From: Chitinophagaceae bacterium
Lineage (GTDB): Bacteria > Bacteroidota > Bacteroidia > Chitinophagales > Chitinophagaceae
Direction: 5' to 3'
DNA: 35,641 nt
Assembly (NCBI GenBank): GCA_013694745.1
Contig: JACDBU010000101.1
Span: 1 to 35,641, forward strand
Made by a program: the position numbers and the translations under genes. The notes beneath the pieces were generated by a model that was not told where the DNA came from, did not search any database, and saw only the letters and a list, made by a program, of their open reading frames with translations. This document shows positions 7,540 to 16,744 of this stretch, one piece after another. Every line of letters begins with the position of its first letter. The stretch's first letter is position 1.

Positions 7540-8466
7540 ATGGAACAAAATACTTCTTTGCAACAGCAACTTTTGGAAGCAGGTGTACACTTCGGACATT
7601 TAAAAAAGAAATGGAATCCTAAAATGTTGCCTTACATTTTTGCTGAGAAAAAAGGTATTCATATAATTGATCTCAACAAAACTGTTGAAGGTCTGCAGGA
7701 AGCTGCATCGGCTATGAAATCAATTGCCAAGAGTGGTAAAAAAATAATGTTTGTTGCTACAAAAAAACAGGCAAAGGAAATTGTTACTGAATGTGCCCAG
7801 CGAATAAATATGCCTTATGTAACTGAGCGTTGGCTTGGTGGTATGCTTACCAATTTTAATACCGTTCGTAAAAGTGTTAAAAAAATGCAGAGCATTGAAA
7901 AAATGCTGAACGATGGTACGCTTGATAGCATAACAAAAAAAGAACGTTTAACCCTTGCACGTGATAAAGAAAAGATGGAAAAAGTTTTGGGTGGTATTGC
8001 CCAGATAAGCCGTGTTCCTGCAGCTTTATTTTTGATCGATATCGGGCATGAGCACATTGCGCTTGCAGAAGCAAGACGCCTTGGCATCACAACTTTTGGA
8101 ATGGTAGATACCAATTCTGATCCAAACAAAATTGATTTTGCAATACCGGCAAATGACGATGCAACAAAATCCATCGCTATCATAACAAATTATGTTGTAG
8201 CTGCTATCGCTGAAGGATTAGCAGAAAGACTTGCTGAAAAAGATGATGAGCCTGCAGAAACAACAGATGAATCTGAAAATAAAGAAACCAAGTTTGAAGT
8301 TGGTAGTGATGAAGACAGGGAGCGCAGAAGACGCACAGGCGGCCCGGGTGGAGCAGACAGGGGCAGAGGTCCGGGTGGCCCCGGAGGTCCTCCAAGACGG
8401 CGCACAACAGGTGGACCAGGTGGTGGTGGTGGCAACAGGCCAGGTGGTCCGGGTGGACGCAGGTAA
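7540..8466 (+). CDS. rpsB: 30S ribosomal protein S2 (uS2) with long Gly/Pro/Arg-rich C-terminal tail
   Basis: Residues 1-~233 are a complete S2: 'LLEAGVHFGHLKKKWNPKMLPYIF', 'VATKKQAKEIV', 'VTERWLGGMLTNFNTVRKSV', 'PAALFLIDIGHEHIALAEARRLGI', 'VDTNSDPNKIDFAIPANDDA'. A usual S2 stops near 230-260 residues; this one has 308. The extra part is an acidic stretch (~234-260) followed by a low-complexity tail of Gly, Pro and Arg (261-308) with RGRGPGG and GGPGG repeats. The reading frame is open and ends in a normal stop, so this is not obviously a frameshift. The tail resembles RGG-type RNA-binding segments. tsf follows after 62 bases, the standard S2/EF-Ts pairing. Confidence 0.97.
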   Translation: MEQNTSLQQQLLEAGVHFGHLKKKWNPKMLPYIFAEKKGIHIIDLNKTVEGLQEAASAMKSIAKSGKKIMFVATKKQAKEIVTECAQRINMPYVTERWLGGMLTNFNTVRKSVKKMQSIEKMLNDGTLDSITKKERLTLARDKEKMEKVLGGIAQISRVPAALFLIDIGHEHIALAEARRLGITTFGMVDTNSDPNKIDFAIPANDDATKSIAIITNYVVAAIAEGLAERLAEKDDEPAETTDESENKETKFEVGSDEDRERRRRTGGPGGADRGRGPGGPGGPPRRRTTGGPGGGGGNRPGGPGGRR

Positions 8467-8467
8467 A

Positions 8468-8491
8468 AATTAATAATTATAATTAATAATT
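8468..8491. repeat. Short AT-only direct repeat between rpsB and tsf
   Basis: AATTAATAATT occurs twice (8468-8478 and 8481-8491), separated by AT. No function is evident; the region is simply very AT-rich spacer. Confidence 0.5.
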
Positions 8492-8528
8492 GTGAACGCA
8501 CAAATTCATGATTTAAAAATATTATTCT

Positions 8529-9359
8529 ATGAGCACAACAGCAACAATAACAGCAGCAGAAATAAATAAATTACGCCAGCAAACCGGCGCCGGTATGATG
8601 GATTGCCGTAAAGCATTAACAGAAAGCAATGGAGATTTTGAAGCAGCTATAGATTACTTAAGAAAAAAAGGACAAAAAGTTGCTGCACTAAGAGGCGACA
8701 GGGAAGCAAAAGAAGGCGTTGTAATTGCTAAAACTACTGATGATAATAAAACAGGATTAATTATAAATGTAAGTTGCGAAACCGATTTCGTTAGTAAAAA
8801 TGCCGAGTATGTTGCATTTGCACAATCCATTATGGATGCAGCAATTGCTAATAATGTAAAGAATGTTGAAGAGCTAAATGGTGTAAAGATCGGCAATGAT
8901 ACGGTGGCTGATAAAGTAAACGAGCAGGTAGCAAAGATCGGCGAAAAAATAAGTGTTTCAAGATTTGAACGGCTCGATGCAGAATTTGTTGCAGCCTATA
9001 TACACGGGGCTTATCGCATGGGTGTGCTTGTTGCTTTTAATAAAACTGCCGGAGAAGCTGGTAAAGATATTGCCATGCAAATTGCCGCTATGAATCCTAT
9101 TGCAGTAGATGCGGCATCTGTGCCGGCTGAAACAATTGCAAGAGAAAAAGACATTGCAATGGAGCAGGTAAAAGCGGAAGGAAAACCGGCAGAAATGGCT
9201 GAGAAAATTGCCATGGGAAAAATAAATAAATTTTTTAAAGAAAGCACATTACTTGCACAACCCTTTGTAAAAGACAATAACAATTCAGTTGGTGATTATT
9301 TAAAAAGTATTGATGCTGATTTAAAGGTTATCTCTTTTAAAAGAGTTGCCTTGGGATAA
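8529..9359 (+). CDS. tsf: Translation elongation factor Ts
   Basis: EF-Ts is the nucleotide exchange factor that regenerates EF-Tu-GTP. The 276 residues have the N-terminal UBA-like domain with 'LRQQTGAGMMDCRKALTE', 'AAIDYLRKKG', and the hallmark 'CETDFVSKN' in the core domain; the C-terminal half carries 'YIHGAYRMGVLVAF' and 'DIAMQIAAMNP', all as expected. Length is normal. It closes the ribosomal cluster, and a strong terminator follows 22 bases after its stop codon. Confidence 0.97.
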   Translation: MSTTATITAAEINKLRQQTGAGMMDCRKALTESNGDFEAAIDYLRKKGQKVAALRGDREAKEGVVIAKTTDDNKTGLIINVSCETDFVSKNAEYVAFAQSIMDAAIANNVKNVEELNGVKIGNDTVADKVNEQVAKIGEKISVSRFERLDAEFVAAYIHGAYRMGVLVAFNKTAGEAGKDIAMQIAAMNPIAVDAASVPAETIAREKDIAMEQVKAEGKPAEMAEKIAMGKINKFFKESTLLAQPFVKDNNNSVGDYLKSIDADLKVISFKRVALG

Positions 9360-9381
9360 AATTAGAATAATCTTATAAAAG

Positions 9382-9410
9382 AAGAGCTGCCAAATATGGC
9401 GGCTCTTTTT
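9382..9410 (+). terminator. Rho-independent terminator after tsf
   Basis: AGAGCTGCC pairs with GGCGGCTCT (one G-T pair) around AAATAT, then five T. It ends the rplM-rpsI-rpsB-tsf cluster. Confidence 0.85.
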
Positions 9411-9489
9411 AGTTTTAGTAGTTCAAAAAATGCTGATTTTTAAAATCAACAATTTTTATATATTTTAGTTTTTACTAAAACGCATCATA

Positions 9490-10455
9490 ATGAGAAAGGC
9501 TTTAAAAATATTACTCATAATTATTGTGATAATAATTATTCTTGCCGGTACCGCAGCCTCCTACATTGCTTTAAGAAGTATTCCAAAGTATGATGTACAA
9601 AAAATAGACGTTAAAGTAGAATTAACTCCTCAGCGTATACAGACAGGAACAAAGCTGGCATCTATGCTTTGTCGTACTTGCCATTATAGTGAAGACACTA
9701 AAAAATTTACCGGCAGAGAATTAACGGAAGCGCCGCAATTCGGCAAAATCTATACTGCAAATATTACACAGGACACCATTGCAGGGATTGGGAAATGGAC
9801 AGATGGTGATCTTATTTATTTTATAAGAACGGGCCTGAAACCTGACGGTCAATATGTTCCTTTTTACATGCCGAAGCTCATCCATATTTCTGATGAGGAT
9901 CTTTATTCCATTGTGGCATTTTTGCGTTCTGATAATAGCTGGGTTAAAGCTGATAATACAAGGCAATCAGAATCAAAGCCTTCTTTTCTTACCAAATTTT
10001 TGGTAACCATCGGCGCAGCAAAACCATTTGCCTATCCAAAAGCCCCGCTCATGGGGCCAGACACGACCAGCCAGGTTAAGTGGGGACAGTACATCGCACT
10101 TTATCAATTAGAATGTTATGCCTGCCATTCTAAAGATTTTGCCAAGAATGATTATTACAACCCGGAAAAATCTCCAGGCTTTTTTGCCGGTGGTAATAAA
10201 ATGTTTACCCAGGAAGGTAAAATGATCAATAGTCTTAATATAACTAATGATAAAACTACCGGGATAAGTAGCTGGACGGAAGAACAATTTGTTAAGGCTG
10301 TGAAATCGGGTATAGTTCCCACAGGGGAGCAGACCTTACGTTATCCCATGATACCATATAGTAACCTGAGTGATGAAGAAGTAAAAGCCATATATGCTTA
10401 CCTGCAAACAGTTCCGCCCATTACCAATAAAGTTGAAAGGAAATTTGATCAGTAA
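9490..10455 (+). CDS. Membrane-anchored di-haem cytochrome c
   Basis: Electron-transfer protein facing the periplasm. An uncleaved-looking N-terminal transmembrane anchor (~6-28) precedes two class I cytochrome c domains. Haem-binding CXXCH motifs are Cys61-Arg-Thr-Cys64-His65 and Cys209-Tyr-Ala-Cys212-His213; probable axial methionines are Met127 ('FYMPKL') and Met287 ('RYPMIPY'). Each domain ends with the typical 'SDED.YSIVAFLRS' or 'SDEEVKAIYAYLQT' helix. The two halves look like a duplication. No oxidase or dehydrogenase gene is adjacent, so its partner is not known. It is transcribed alone, between the tsf terminator and a convergent membrane-protein gene whose stop lies 20 bases away. 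Confidence 0.9.
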   Translation: MRKALKILLIIIVIIIILAGTAASYIALRSIPKYDVQKIDVKVELTPQRIQTGTKLASMLCRTCHYSEDTKKFTGRELTEAPQFGKIYTANITQDTIAGIGKWTDGDLIYFIRTGLKPDGQYVPFYMPKLIHISDEDLYSIVAFLRSDNSWVKADNTRQSESKPSFLTKFLVTIGAAKPFAYPKAPLMGPDTTSQVKWGQYIALYQLECYACHSKDFAKNDYYNPEKSPGFFAGGNKMFTQEGKMINSLNITNDKTTGISSWTEEQFVKAVKSGIVPTGEQTLRYPMIPYSNLSDEEVKAIYAYLQTVPPITNKVERKFDQ

Positions 10456-10475
10456 TATTTTTACGGAACTCACCA

Positions 10476-11156
10476 CTACATCACAACACCCGCAGCAACA
10501 AACTGGCAAATCAATCCGCAAATTAATCCGGCATATATTTCTTTTGCGGAATGATCGCTTACGATCAATCTTGATGTGCATACTATGCCGGCAATTAAAA
10601 TGGCAACCATAAGCGGTAATGAAAGCGGTGCTGGATTTGTGTAGAGACTTACAATCATTAAGCCCATAAGCCCGCCTACTCCTACAGCGTGCATACTTAT
10701 TTTAAAATAAATATTGGCGAGCAATGCTGCAGAAGAAGAAATAAAAACACCAAAAGTAAAAGCGGTCAGGATTGACGGGATCTCAATTTGATTGTGAAAA
10801 ACCAGGTACATCCAGAAATAAAATATCCCGGCTGCTATGTAAGGTATTATCCTGTCTTTTTGAGAATTAAGAAAAACGGAATCAATAAATCCTACTCCTT
10901 TCAGCAGCAAAACAGTAATGCCCGGAAATATTACCATGTTCAAAAAAACCATTCCCATAATCGTCCATCGCTCTTTTTGTTCAAATCCAAGGAAATAACG
11001 GGGATGGATAAACGCTAAATAATAAACGGCATATAGGGGAATAAATAAGGGATGAAAGAGATAAGAAAAAACATATGCGAAAAATCTGGTGATCCCTGGT
11101 TGTGTGGTATTTGTGTTATGCTTAAGTATTTGACCGGGACTATTTTGAGCATCCAT
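10476..11156 (-). CDS. PAP2-like integral membrane phosphatase family protein
   Basis: The 226-residue protein has about six hydrophobic segments. It carries degenerate forms of the PAP2 phosphatase motifs: Lys100-Asp-Arg102-Ile-Ile-Pro105, a 'SMH' at 154-156 in place of PSGH, and Ser195-Arg196-X5-His202-X3-Glu206, which matches SRX5HX3D with Glu for Asp. PAP2 enzymes dephosphorylate lipid phosphates such as undecaprenyl pyrophosphate or phosphatidic acid. Membrane topology places these motifs in the second half of the protein, as expected. Because two motifs differ from consensus, activity is uncertain. The rpoN stop is 14 bases upstream on the same strand, so it is probably cotranscribed with rpoN. 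Confidence 0.6.
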   Translation of the reverse strand: MDAQNSPGQILKHNTNTTQPGITRFFAYVFSYLFHPLFIPLYAVYYLAFIHPRYFLGFEQKERWTIMGMVFLNMVIFPGITVLLLKGVGFIDSVFLNSQKDRIIPYIAAGIFYFWMYLVFHNQIEIPSILTAFTFGVFISSSAALLANIYFKISMHAVGVGGLMGLMIVSLYTNPAPLSLPLMVAILIAGIVCTSRLIVSDHSAKEIYAGLICGLICQFVAAGVVM

Positions 11157-11170
11157 ATAAATCGTAAGTC

Positions 11171-12655
11171 TTAAAGTTCTTTTCGCAGGCGTGCTACAGG
11201 AATGTTCAGTTGCTCTCTGTATTTTGCTACCGTTCGCCTGGCAATATTGTAACCCTTTTCCTGCAATAACTCTGTTAATTTTTCATCACTCAGCGGATGT
11301 TTTTTACTTTCTGCTTCTATCAAATTACTCAATATTTTTTTTACTTCCCGGGTACTCACTTCTTCGCCGCTATCAGTGACGAGGCTTTCACTAAAGAAAA
11401 ATTTTAAACGGTAGGTGCCAAATTCTGTTTGTACAAACTTGCTGTTCGCCACCCGGCTTACCGTGGAAATATCCAGGCCGGTACGTTCAGCAATATCTTT
11501 CAATATCATTGGTCTTAGCTCAGTTTCGTCGCCGGTTAAGAAAAATTCCCGCTGGTAATCCATGATGGTTTGCATCGTACTTAACAACGTGTGCTGCCGC
11601 TGCTTAATAGCATCAATGAACCATTTTGCCGAATCTATTTTTTGTTTTATAAAAAGCACGGCTTCTTTTTGGCGCTTATCTTTTTTTGTACCGCGGTCGT
11701 ATTCTTTCAGCATGTCGCGATACCCTTCGCTAATCCTGAGGTCAGGTGCATTTTTTGAATTCAGGGTGAGTTCGAGCTTGCCAATATTATTGATCACAAA
11801 AAAATCAGGAATAACATAGTTTTCTAACTTGTTGGTATCACCAACCTGCCCGCCTGGCTTCGGATTTAATTTGATGATCTGGTTGATCACCTCTTTAATA
11901 TGTTCATCTGTTAAATTCAATCCACGCTGGATTTTTTCGTAATGTTTTTTGGTAAACTCTTCAAAATATTTATCCAGCACCTTCATCGCGATCTCCACTG
12001 ATTTTCCTTTTCCTGATTTACGTACAAGCTGCAACAGCAGGCATTCTCTAAGGTCGCGGGCCGCAACACCGGGAGGGTCAAATTGTTGTATATATTGTAC
12101 TATTTCTTCAATTTCTTTTTCGGTAGCATCTATATTTTGCCTGAAGGCAAGGTCATCTGCAATGGCACTTAGATCTCTTCTTAAATATCCATCATCATCA
12201 ATGCTGCCAACAATTTGTTCTGCGATCTTTTGTTGCCGCTCGTTAAGATCGAGCATAGTAAGCTGGTTAAGCAATATCTCGTGAAAGGAGGTCTCAACCC
12301 GGTGGGGAATCGTTTTGGTATCATCGGCTTCCGGGTAATTGTCATCCCGTAATTTATAATCTCCAATATCATCATCACCATCACTCACATACTCACTTAT
12401 ATCGATATTTCCATATTCATCTTCGCTGCCATCTTTTTCAAAATCATCTTCACTGTTATCAAAATCATCTTTTACATCGTCAAAATTATCTTCATGGCCA
12501 TCTTCGCCGGGTTCAAGCGCCGGGTTTTCTTCAAGTTCTTCCTTGATCCTTTCTTCCAGGTGGGCCGTAGGAACCTGTAGCAATTTCATCAACTGAATTT
12601 GCTGGGGTGATAATTTTTGCAGTAACTTTTGCTGCAGGCTCTGGCTTAAGGACAT
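11171..12655 (-). CDS. rpoN: RNA polymerase sigma-54 factor
   Basis: Sigma-54 directs RNA polymerase to -24/-12 promoters and needs an AAA+ activator. The 494 residues show region I, Gln-rich ('SLSQSLQQKLLQKLSPQQIQ' then 'MKLLQVPT'), a long acidic region II (~50-115, rich in Asp and Glu), the core-binding domain with 'QQFDPPGVAARDLRECLLLQL', the helix-turn-helix region ('RTGLDISTVSRVANSKFVQT') and the RpoN box at 472-481 ('ARRTVAKYRE'). Length is typical. The acidic stretch is long but common in Bacteroidota. No activator gene is in the window. A PAP2-like gene follows 14 bases downstream, and a divergent small secreted protein starts 62 bases upstream. Confidence 0.97.
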   Translation of the reverse strand: MSLSQSLQQKLLQKLSPQQIQLMKLLQVPTAHLEERIKEELEENPALEPGEDGHEDNFDDVKDDFDNSEDDFEKDGSEDEYGNIDISEYVSDGDDDIGDYKLRDDNYPEADDTKTIPHRVETSFHEILLNQLTMLDLNERQQKIAEQIVGSIDDDGYLRRDLSAIADDLAFRQNIDATEKEIEEIVQYIQQFDPPGVAARDLRECLLLQLVRKSGKGKSVEIAMKVLDKYFEEFTKKHYEKIQRGLNLTDEHIKEVINQIIKLNPKPGGQVGDTNKLENYVIPDFFVINNIGKLELTLNSKNAPDLRISEGYRDMLKEYDRGTKKDKRQKEAVLFIKQKIDSAKWFIDAIKQRQHTLLSTMQTIMDYQREFFLTGDETELRPMILKDIAERTGLDISTVSRVANSKFVQTEFGTYRLKFFFSESLVTDSGEEVSTREVKKILSNLIEAESKKHPLSDEKLTELLQEKGYNIARRTVAKYREQLNIPVARLRKEL

Positions 12656-12688
12656 TTAGTTAAATTCTTATCTTGTTTAGTTAGAAGC

Positions 12689-12700
12689 TGTAAATTTACA
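12689..12700. promoter_or_regulatory. Perfect palindrome in the rpoN divergent intergenic region
   Basis: TGTAAATTTACA is a perfect 12-bp inverted repeat in the 62-base gap between the divergent starts of rpoN and the small secreted protein. It could be an operator serving both genes, or simply AT-rich promoter DNA. No regulator is identified. Confidence 0.3.
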
Positions 12701-12717
12701 TACACTAAATCAATGAT

Positions 12718-13047
12718 ATGAATAATTGGAATAAAATTTGTGGCTTTATTGCAATTTTTTTTCTGTATGCTACTTTTTTACCTGCACAGATACCGGCCAA
12801 AACGACGGCAATAAGTGCATCAACGGGGGGAAATATAACGACACATTCAATATTTACAATGTACCCCGGTAAAGATATTTTGAATTCTTCAAAGCCTGTA
12901 TCTACAATTTCTTCTGATTATTATACACAGCATTTTGGTTTTTTTTGCAAGAAAGAACTCCAGGTTGAGAAAGCAACAAAAGTTCCTTTACGATTCAGGC
13001 TTGGTTCATTACAGCAATGTAATTATTACGAAGGGAAAAAATTATAA
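12718..13047 (+). CDS. Small secreted protein of unknown function
   Basis: 109 residues with an N-terminal signal peptide (~1-24, '[11 protein letters not shown]'). The mature part has a C-terminal segment '[20 protein letters not shown]' then '[17 protein letters not shown]', with two Cys that could pair. The first half of the mature protein is Ser/Thr-rich and looks flexible. I do not recognise a family. It is transcribed divergently from rpoN, and its stop overlaps the end of the convergent GHL10 gene by 6 bases. Codon use and a credible signal peptide argue for a real gene. A role in the envelope is the most that can be said. Confidence 0.6.
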   Translation: MNNWNKICGFIAIFFLYATFLPAQIPAKTTAISASTGGNITTHSIFTMYPGKDILNSSKPVSTISSDYYTQHFGFFCKKELQVEKATKVPLRFRLGSLQQCNYYEGKKL

Positions 13048-14604
13048 CGAGCCTGGTACCCACTGGCCGTTTGTCCTGGATATATTATACAATTTACTAA
13101 ATTCACTTTCATTGTTTGTATTACTAACTGCGGAAATGGCAAGATAAAAATTATTCCATTCAGCCGGTATCATCTTAGCTGCCAAACGGATGTATAAATC
13201 ATTTCCTGCCAATACGATCTTGTATATCCTCGCATTTTTTATATCCTCTTTTTTAGGAGTAATATACACGGCATAATGTTTTATCGAAGGCAAATTATTT
13301 TGAATGTGAAAGACCATTTCAATTGAATTGGAATGGTCTATTACCGTTAAATTATTAATAACCGGAATGGCCGGCTTTGCATTGTCGATCCATTCCATGG
13401 GTGGTATTAGCGCAGGATATTTATAATAATTATTTTTCAGGCTATCGTTCCATCCGTTAGGATCGCTTTCAAATGTTTTGCTGCTGAAATAAATACTGCC
13501 TTTTACCTGGGGATATTCACGAAGCTTTTTTATTTGATTGGGCAGCTCACCGGGATTTTTCCAGGCACCACTTTTTGAGTCAAAAGCCTTATAAATACCA
13601 TGGCCGATGTATAAATGTCGTCCGTATGAATGCCGTGCCCACCAGTCTATAAGGGTTTCGTAGCCCACCAGTTTATGGCCAAATTCCCAATACAATTGAG
13701 GGGCAGCATAGTCTATCCATTTCATTCTCAGCCATAATAAAATATCGGCATACAGATCGTCATAATTGGTTTGACCCGCACGGGTGTTGCTTCCTTCCGG
13801 GTCTTTATCAATATTGCGCCAAACACCAAAAGGACTGATACCAAATTTGCAGAATTTATTTTCTTTTTTAATAGCCCTGCTTAATAATAAAATAATTGAA
13901 TCAACATTGCTCCTTCGCCAGTTATCTTTATTTATTCCATGCGCATACTTTACATACGAAACCGAATCCGGAAATTCTTTTCCTGCTATGCGGTAAGGAT
14001 AAAAATAATCATCGAAATGGATGGCATCCACGTTGTACCGATGCACCACATCTGTTACTACATTAGTAACGAAATTTTGCACCTGCTTATTCCCGGGATC
14101 AAAATAAAGTTTATCCCCATAAGGTAAAAACCATTCGGGATGCAGTTTGGTGATGTGTTCAGGGGCGATAGAAGAACCACCGATTTTAAATTCGGCGCGG
14201 TATGGATTCATCCAGGCATGAAATTCCATTCCTCGTTTATGCGTTTCCGTTATCATGAATTCCAGCGGGTCATAATACGGAACCGGCGGCTTCCCCTGTG
14301 TGCCTGTCAGCCACTCACTCCATGGCTCATATTGCGAAGGATAAAACGCATCTGTTGCAGGCCGTATCTGGGCGATTATGGCATTCATCCCGTTGCCCTG
14401 GTGGAGGTCAAGCAATTTTATAAATTCTGCTTTTTGGCTGTCGCTGCTTAAATATTTGGAACTTGGCCAGTCAATATTATCAACTGTAGCAACCCACACA
14501 GCCCGGAACTCATATTTCGGCTGCGCCAAAAGCCTAAGCGGGAAAAGAGAAGTACAAAAAAGAAAAAGAGGTAGTGAAAAATATTTCTTTAGCAGGTGTA
14601 TCAT
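13042..14604 (-). CDS. GHL10-family glycosidase (DUF187), exported
   Basis: The GHL10 family are TIM-barrel hydrolases; the E. coli member DigH cuts denuded peptidoglycan glycan strands. The 520 residues have a signal peptide (~1-27, 'LRLLAQ'), then the barrel from ~31 with '[17 protein letters not shown]', '[19 protein letters not shown]', '[13 protein letters not shown]', '[12 protein letters not shown]' and '[11 protein letters not shown]'. The last ~110 residues form a beta-rich, fibronectin-III-like domain ('[20 protein letters not shown]'). It is the third gene of a minus-strand group with a lytic transglycosylase and a radical SAM gene, so peptidoglycan turnover is a reasonable role (inference). 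Another polysaccharide remains possible. Confidence 0.85.
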   Translation of the reverse strand: MIHLLKKYFSLPLFLFCTSLFPLRLLAQPKYEFRAVWVATVDNIDWPSSKYLSSDSQKAEFIKLLDLHQGNGMNAIIAQIRPATDAFYPSQYEPWSEWLTGTQGKPPVPYYDPLEFMITETHKRGMEFHAWMNPYRAEFKIGGSSIAPEHITKLHPEWFLPYGDKLYFDPGNKQVQNFVTNVVTDVVHRYNVDAIHFDDYFYPYRIAGKEFPDSVSYVKYAHGINKDNWRRSNVDSIILLLSRAIKKENKFCKFGISPFGVWRNIDKDPEGSNTRAGQTNYDDLYADILLWLRMKWIDYAAPQLYWEFGHKLVGYETLIDWWARHSYGRHLYIGHGIYKAFDSKSGAWKNPGELPNQIKKLREYPQVKGSIYFSSKTFESDPNGWNDSLKNNYYKYPALIPPMEWIDNAKPAIPVINNLTVIDHSNSIEMVFHIQNNLPSIKHYAVYITPKKEDIKNARIYKIVLAGNDLYIRLAAKMIPAEWNNFYLAISAVSNTNNESEFSKLYNISRTNGQWVPGSL

Positions 14605-14696
14605 TTTACCAAAAGTAAAAATTATTATAAGGAACGATGTTGATGAGGTTAAGACTGGATCTTATGGTTATACAATCAACATATAATTTTTATACA

Positions 14697-15731
14697 TTAG
14701 TCATCTTTCCATACGGAAGCCCCTTCGCTGCAATTAGCACATATATCAATATTTTTCCTGCTCGTGATAAGTTCCTTGCGAAACTGTTTATAATTATCAT
14801 TGTGCCAGATCTCTTTAAAAGATTCCATTTTTAAATTGCCTAAACGATGTGTAGCATCCTTGTCAAAACAACACGGAACAACCAGGCCATCCCAGGTAAT
14901 AACGTTTGCATGCCAGAGTTTCCAGCAATGGTTTAAGAGTTTATTTTTGGAGGTATATTTCCCTTCCTTATTTTTTCGGTAGCGGCTGTATTTTTCGTTA
15001 ACAGGGATAAGCCGGTTAGGATCGTTTTCATAATCATATACCTGGGCAGTTTTAAATCTTACTTCATCAACACCTACTTCCAGCGCTAATTTTTTTATGT
15101 CCTCTATCTGGTGCTCATTGGGCTGCACCACTAAAAACTGGAAAAAAACAAATGGTGTCCGGCTGTTTAAGATCTTCTTCCACTTAACAATATTTTTTGC
15201 CCCTTCAATTACTTTATCAATATTGCCGCCCACACGATATTGCCTGTAAACATCCTGTGTAGTGCCATCAATTGAAATGATCAGGCGGTCTAACCCGCTT
15301 TCCACAGTTTTTCGTGCAACCTCATCCGTTAGGTAATGTGCATTGGTTGAAGTGGCGGTATATAGTTTTTTATCCGCGGCATATTTCACCATTTCCAAAA
15401 ATTCACGGTTCAAAAATGGCTCACCCTGGAAATAAAATATCAGGTATAAAATATCTTTATGAATATCATCTATCGTTTCCCTGAAAAAATCTTTTTTCAG
15501 CATTCCTGTTGGCCTTGTAAATGAACGTAGTCCACTCGGGCATTCCGGGCATCTTAGGTTACAGGAAGTTGTTGGCTCAAATGAAATGGATACGGGATAA
15601 CCCCATTGTACGGGTTTATTAAATAAGCGGCTCAGCGAATAACTGGTGTATACTTTTGTAGCATTCCAAACCCTTCTTACAGTTAATTTACTTAAAAAAT
15701 TCTTACTGTCATTTAAGTTGAAATCAGGCAT
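14697..15731 (-). CDS. Radical SAM/SPASM domain protein
   Basis: Radical SAM enzymes use a [4Fe-4S] cluster and S-adenosylmethionine. The cluster motif CX3CX2C is present at Cys57, Cys61 and Cys64 ('TTSCNLRCPECPSG'). A C-terminal SPASM-type domain, which binds auxiliary Fe-S clusters, is seen as 'HCWKLWHANVITWDGLVVPC' with a following Cys, 'HRLGNLKMESFKEIWHN' and a final 'ICANCSEG'. No signal peptide, so it is cytoplasmic. 344 residues is normal. It lies 64 bases downstream of the transglycosylase and 92 bases upstream of the GHL10 gene on the same strand. SPASM enzymes often modify peptides, but no small precursor-peptide gene is evident nearby, and the substrate is unknown. Confidence 0.88.
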   Translation of the reverse strand: MPDFNLNDSKNFLSKLTVRRVWNATKVYTSYSLSRLFNKPVQWGYPVSISFEPTTSCNLRCPECPSGLRSFTRPTGMLKKDFFRETIDDIHKDILYLIFYFQGEPFLNREFLEMVKYAADKKLYTATSTNAHYLTDEVARKTVESGLDRLIISIDGTTQDVYRQYRVGGNIDKVIEGAKNIVKWKKILNSRTPFVFFQFLVVQPNEHQIEDIKKLALEVGVDEVRFKTAQVYDYENDPNRLIPVNEKYSRYRKNKEGKYTSKNKLLNHCWKLWHANVITWDGLVVPCCFDKDATHRLGNLKMESFKEIWHNDNYKQFRKELITSRKNIDICANCSEGASVWKDD

Positions 15732-15795
15732 AAAACAAAGGTAAGCCTAATCGATGAGGTACAAAATAACGCCTTATAATATTTACCTGTAATGC

Positions 15796-16629
15796 TTAAA
15801 GAGTAGCATCAATAGGGTCTTCTGCAGGTTCAGTTACTTTAATGGTTTGTACAACAGGGGTAAATACCAGGTTGTTCTTTACAAACTTATCGTAGTTATC
15901 AAAAATCACATTGAGTGCAATGAAATTCATAACATAGTTCCGGGTTTCCGCAGGTAAATATTTTTTTATATCCCAGAAACCCGCATCACTTTTTCCGCTT
16001 TGTTTCATTGCCGATCTAACCTTACCAATTCCACAATTATATGAGGCTACAGTTAGCAGTATGTCATCATTTAAATTTGCAGCCCCCTCGCGCAGGTATT
16101 TAGCGGCAGCATAAGTTGATTTGGATAAATTTTTTCTTTCATCACATTGCCTCATTTTCCCCTTCACTTTTGTACCATTGGATATTTTTAAACCATGTTC
16201 TTTTGCAGCAGCATCCATAAGCTGCCAATAACCAACCGCACCGGCAGGTGATACAGCATTACCATTGAAACCCGATTCAAGTGCTATCAAAACTTTTAGT
16301 TCCGGGGGTAATTGATAACTTTTTAAAATTGCAGAGATCTTAGGAAAAAATTTTTGTCCGGCATTATAAGTATGTATAAGATAAGCTCTTTTTTTATTGC
16401 TTATTTTTTCAACATATCCAATCGTTTGCTGCCTGTGTTTTTCAAGCAATGAAGGATAAGTGATGTTAGAAGGTTTTGTGATAATTATTTCTGATACTGG
16501 AGCAAGTGTTTTGGCATTATTAGCCAGCAACGTCGTAGTGTCGCCTGTAGCAGCATTTGAATGATTTAAAAACAGTACAACCGTTATTAATAGAAAACCA
16601 ATATGATATCTGTAAGTGCTTAAATTCAT
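15796..16629 (-). CDS. Exported lytic transglycosylase (SLT/MltD-like domain)
   Basis: Cleaves the glycan strand of peptidoglycan with formation of 1,6-anhydromuramic ends. The 277 residues have an N-terminal signal or anchor (~8-27) and one SLT domain (~100-235) with catalytic Glu118 in 'IALESGFNGNAVSPAGAVGY' followed by WQLM, and the conserved 'VASYNCGIGKVRSAM' and 'ETRNYVMNFIAL' segments. MltD proteins usually carry C-terminal LysM repeats; none is present here, only a short 'VQTIKVTEPAEDP' tail. It is the first gene of the minus-strand group with the radical SAM and GHL10 genes. A promoter box lies about 115 bases upstream. Confidence 0.9.
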   Translation of the reverse strand: MNLSTYRYHIGFLLITVVLFLNHSNAATGDTTTLLANNAKTLAPVSEIIITKPSNITYPSLLEKHRQQTIGYVEKISNKKRAYLIHTYNAGQKFFPKISAILKSYQLPPELKVLIALESGFNGNAVSPAGAVGYWQLMDAAAKEHGLKISNGTKVKGKMRQCDERKNLSKSTYAAAKYLREGAANLNDDILLTVASYNCGIGKVRSAMKQSGKSDAGFWDIKKYLPAETRNYVMNFIALNVIFDNYDKFVKNNLVFTPVVQTIKVTEPAEDPIDATL

Positions 16630-16744
16630 AGATTTTTTTTCGTTTATTAGCGCCCCGGTTCAAAAGGAAATCATTAACGATGGCGCCTTAATTTATATTG
16701 CTTCGTAAAATATTTTTAGGAACTTTACTATAGTTAAATGGCCG

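Noticed and set aside
8190-8501. Pro/Gly-rich minus-strand ORF opposite the rpsB tail
   Set aside because: It is the mirror of the low-complexity GGPGG coding stretch. The plus frame is continuous with the S2 core, so the tail is read on the plus strand.
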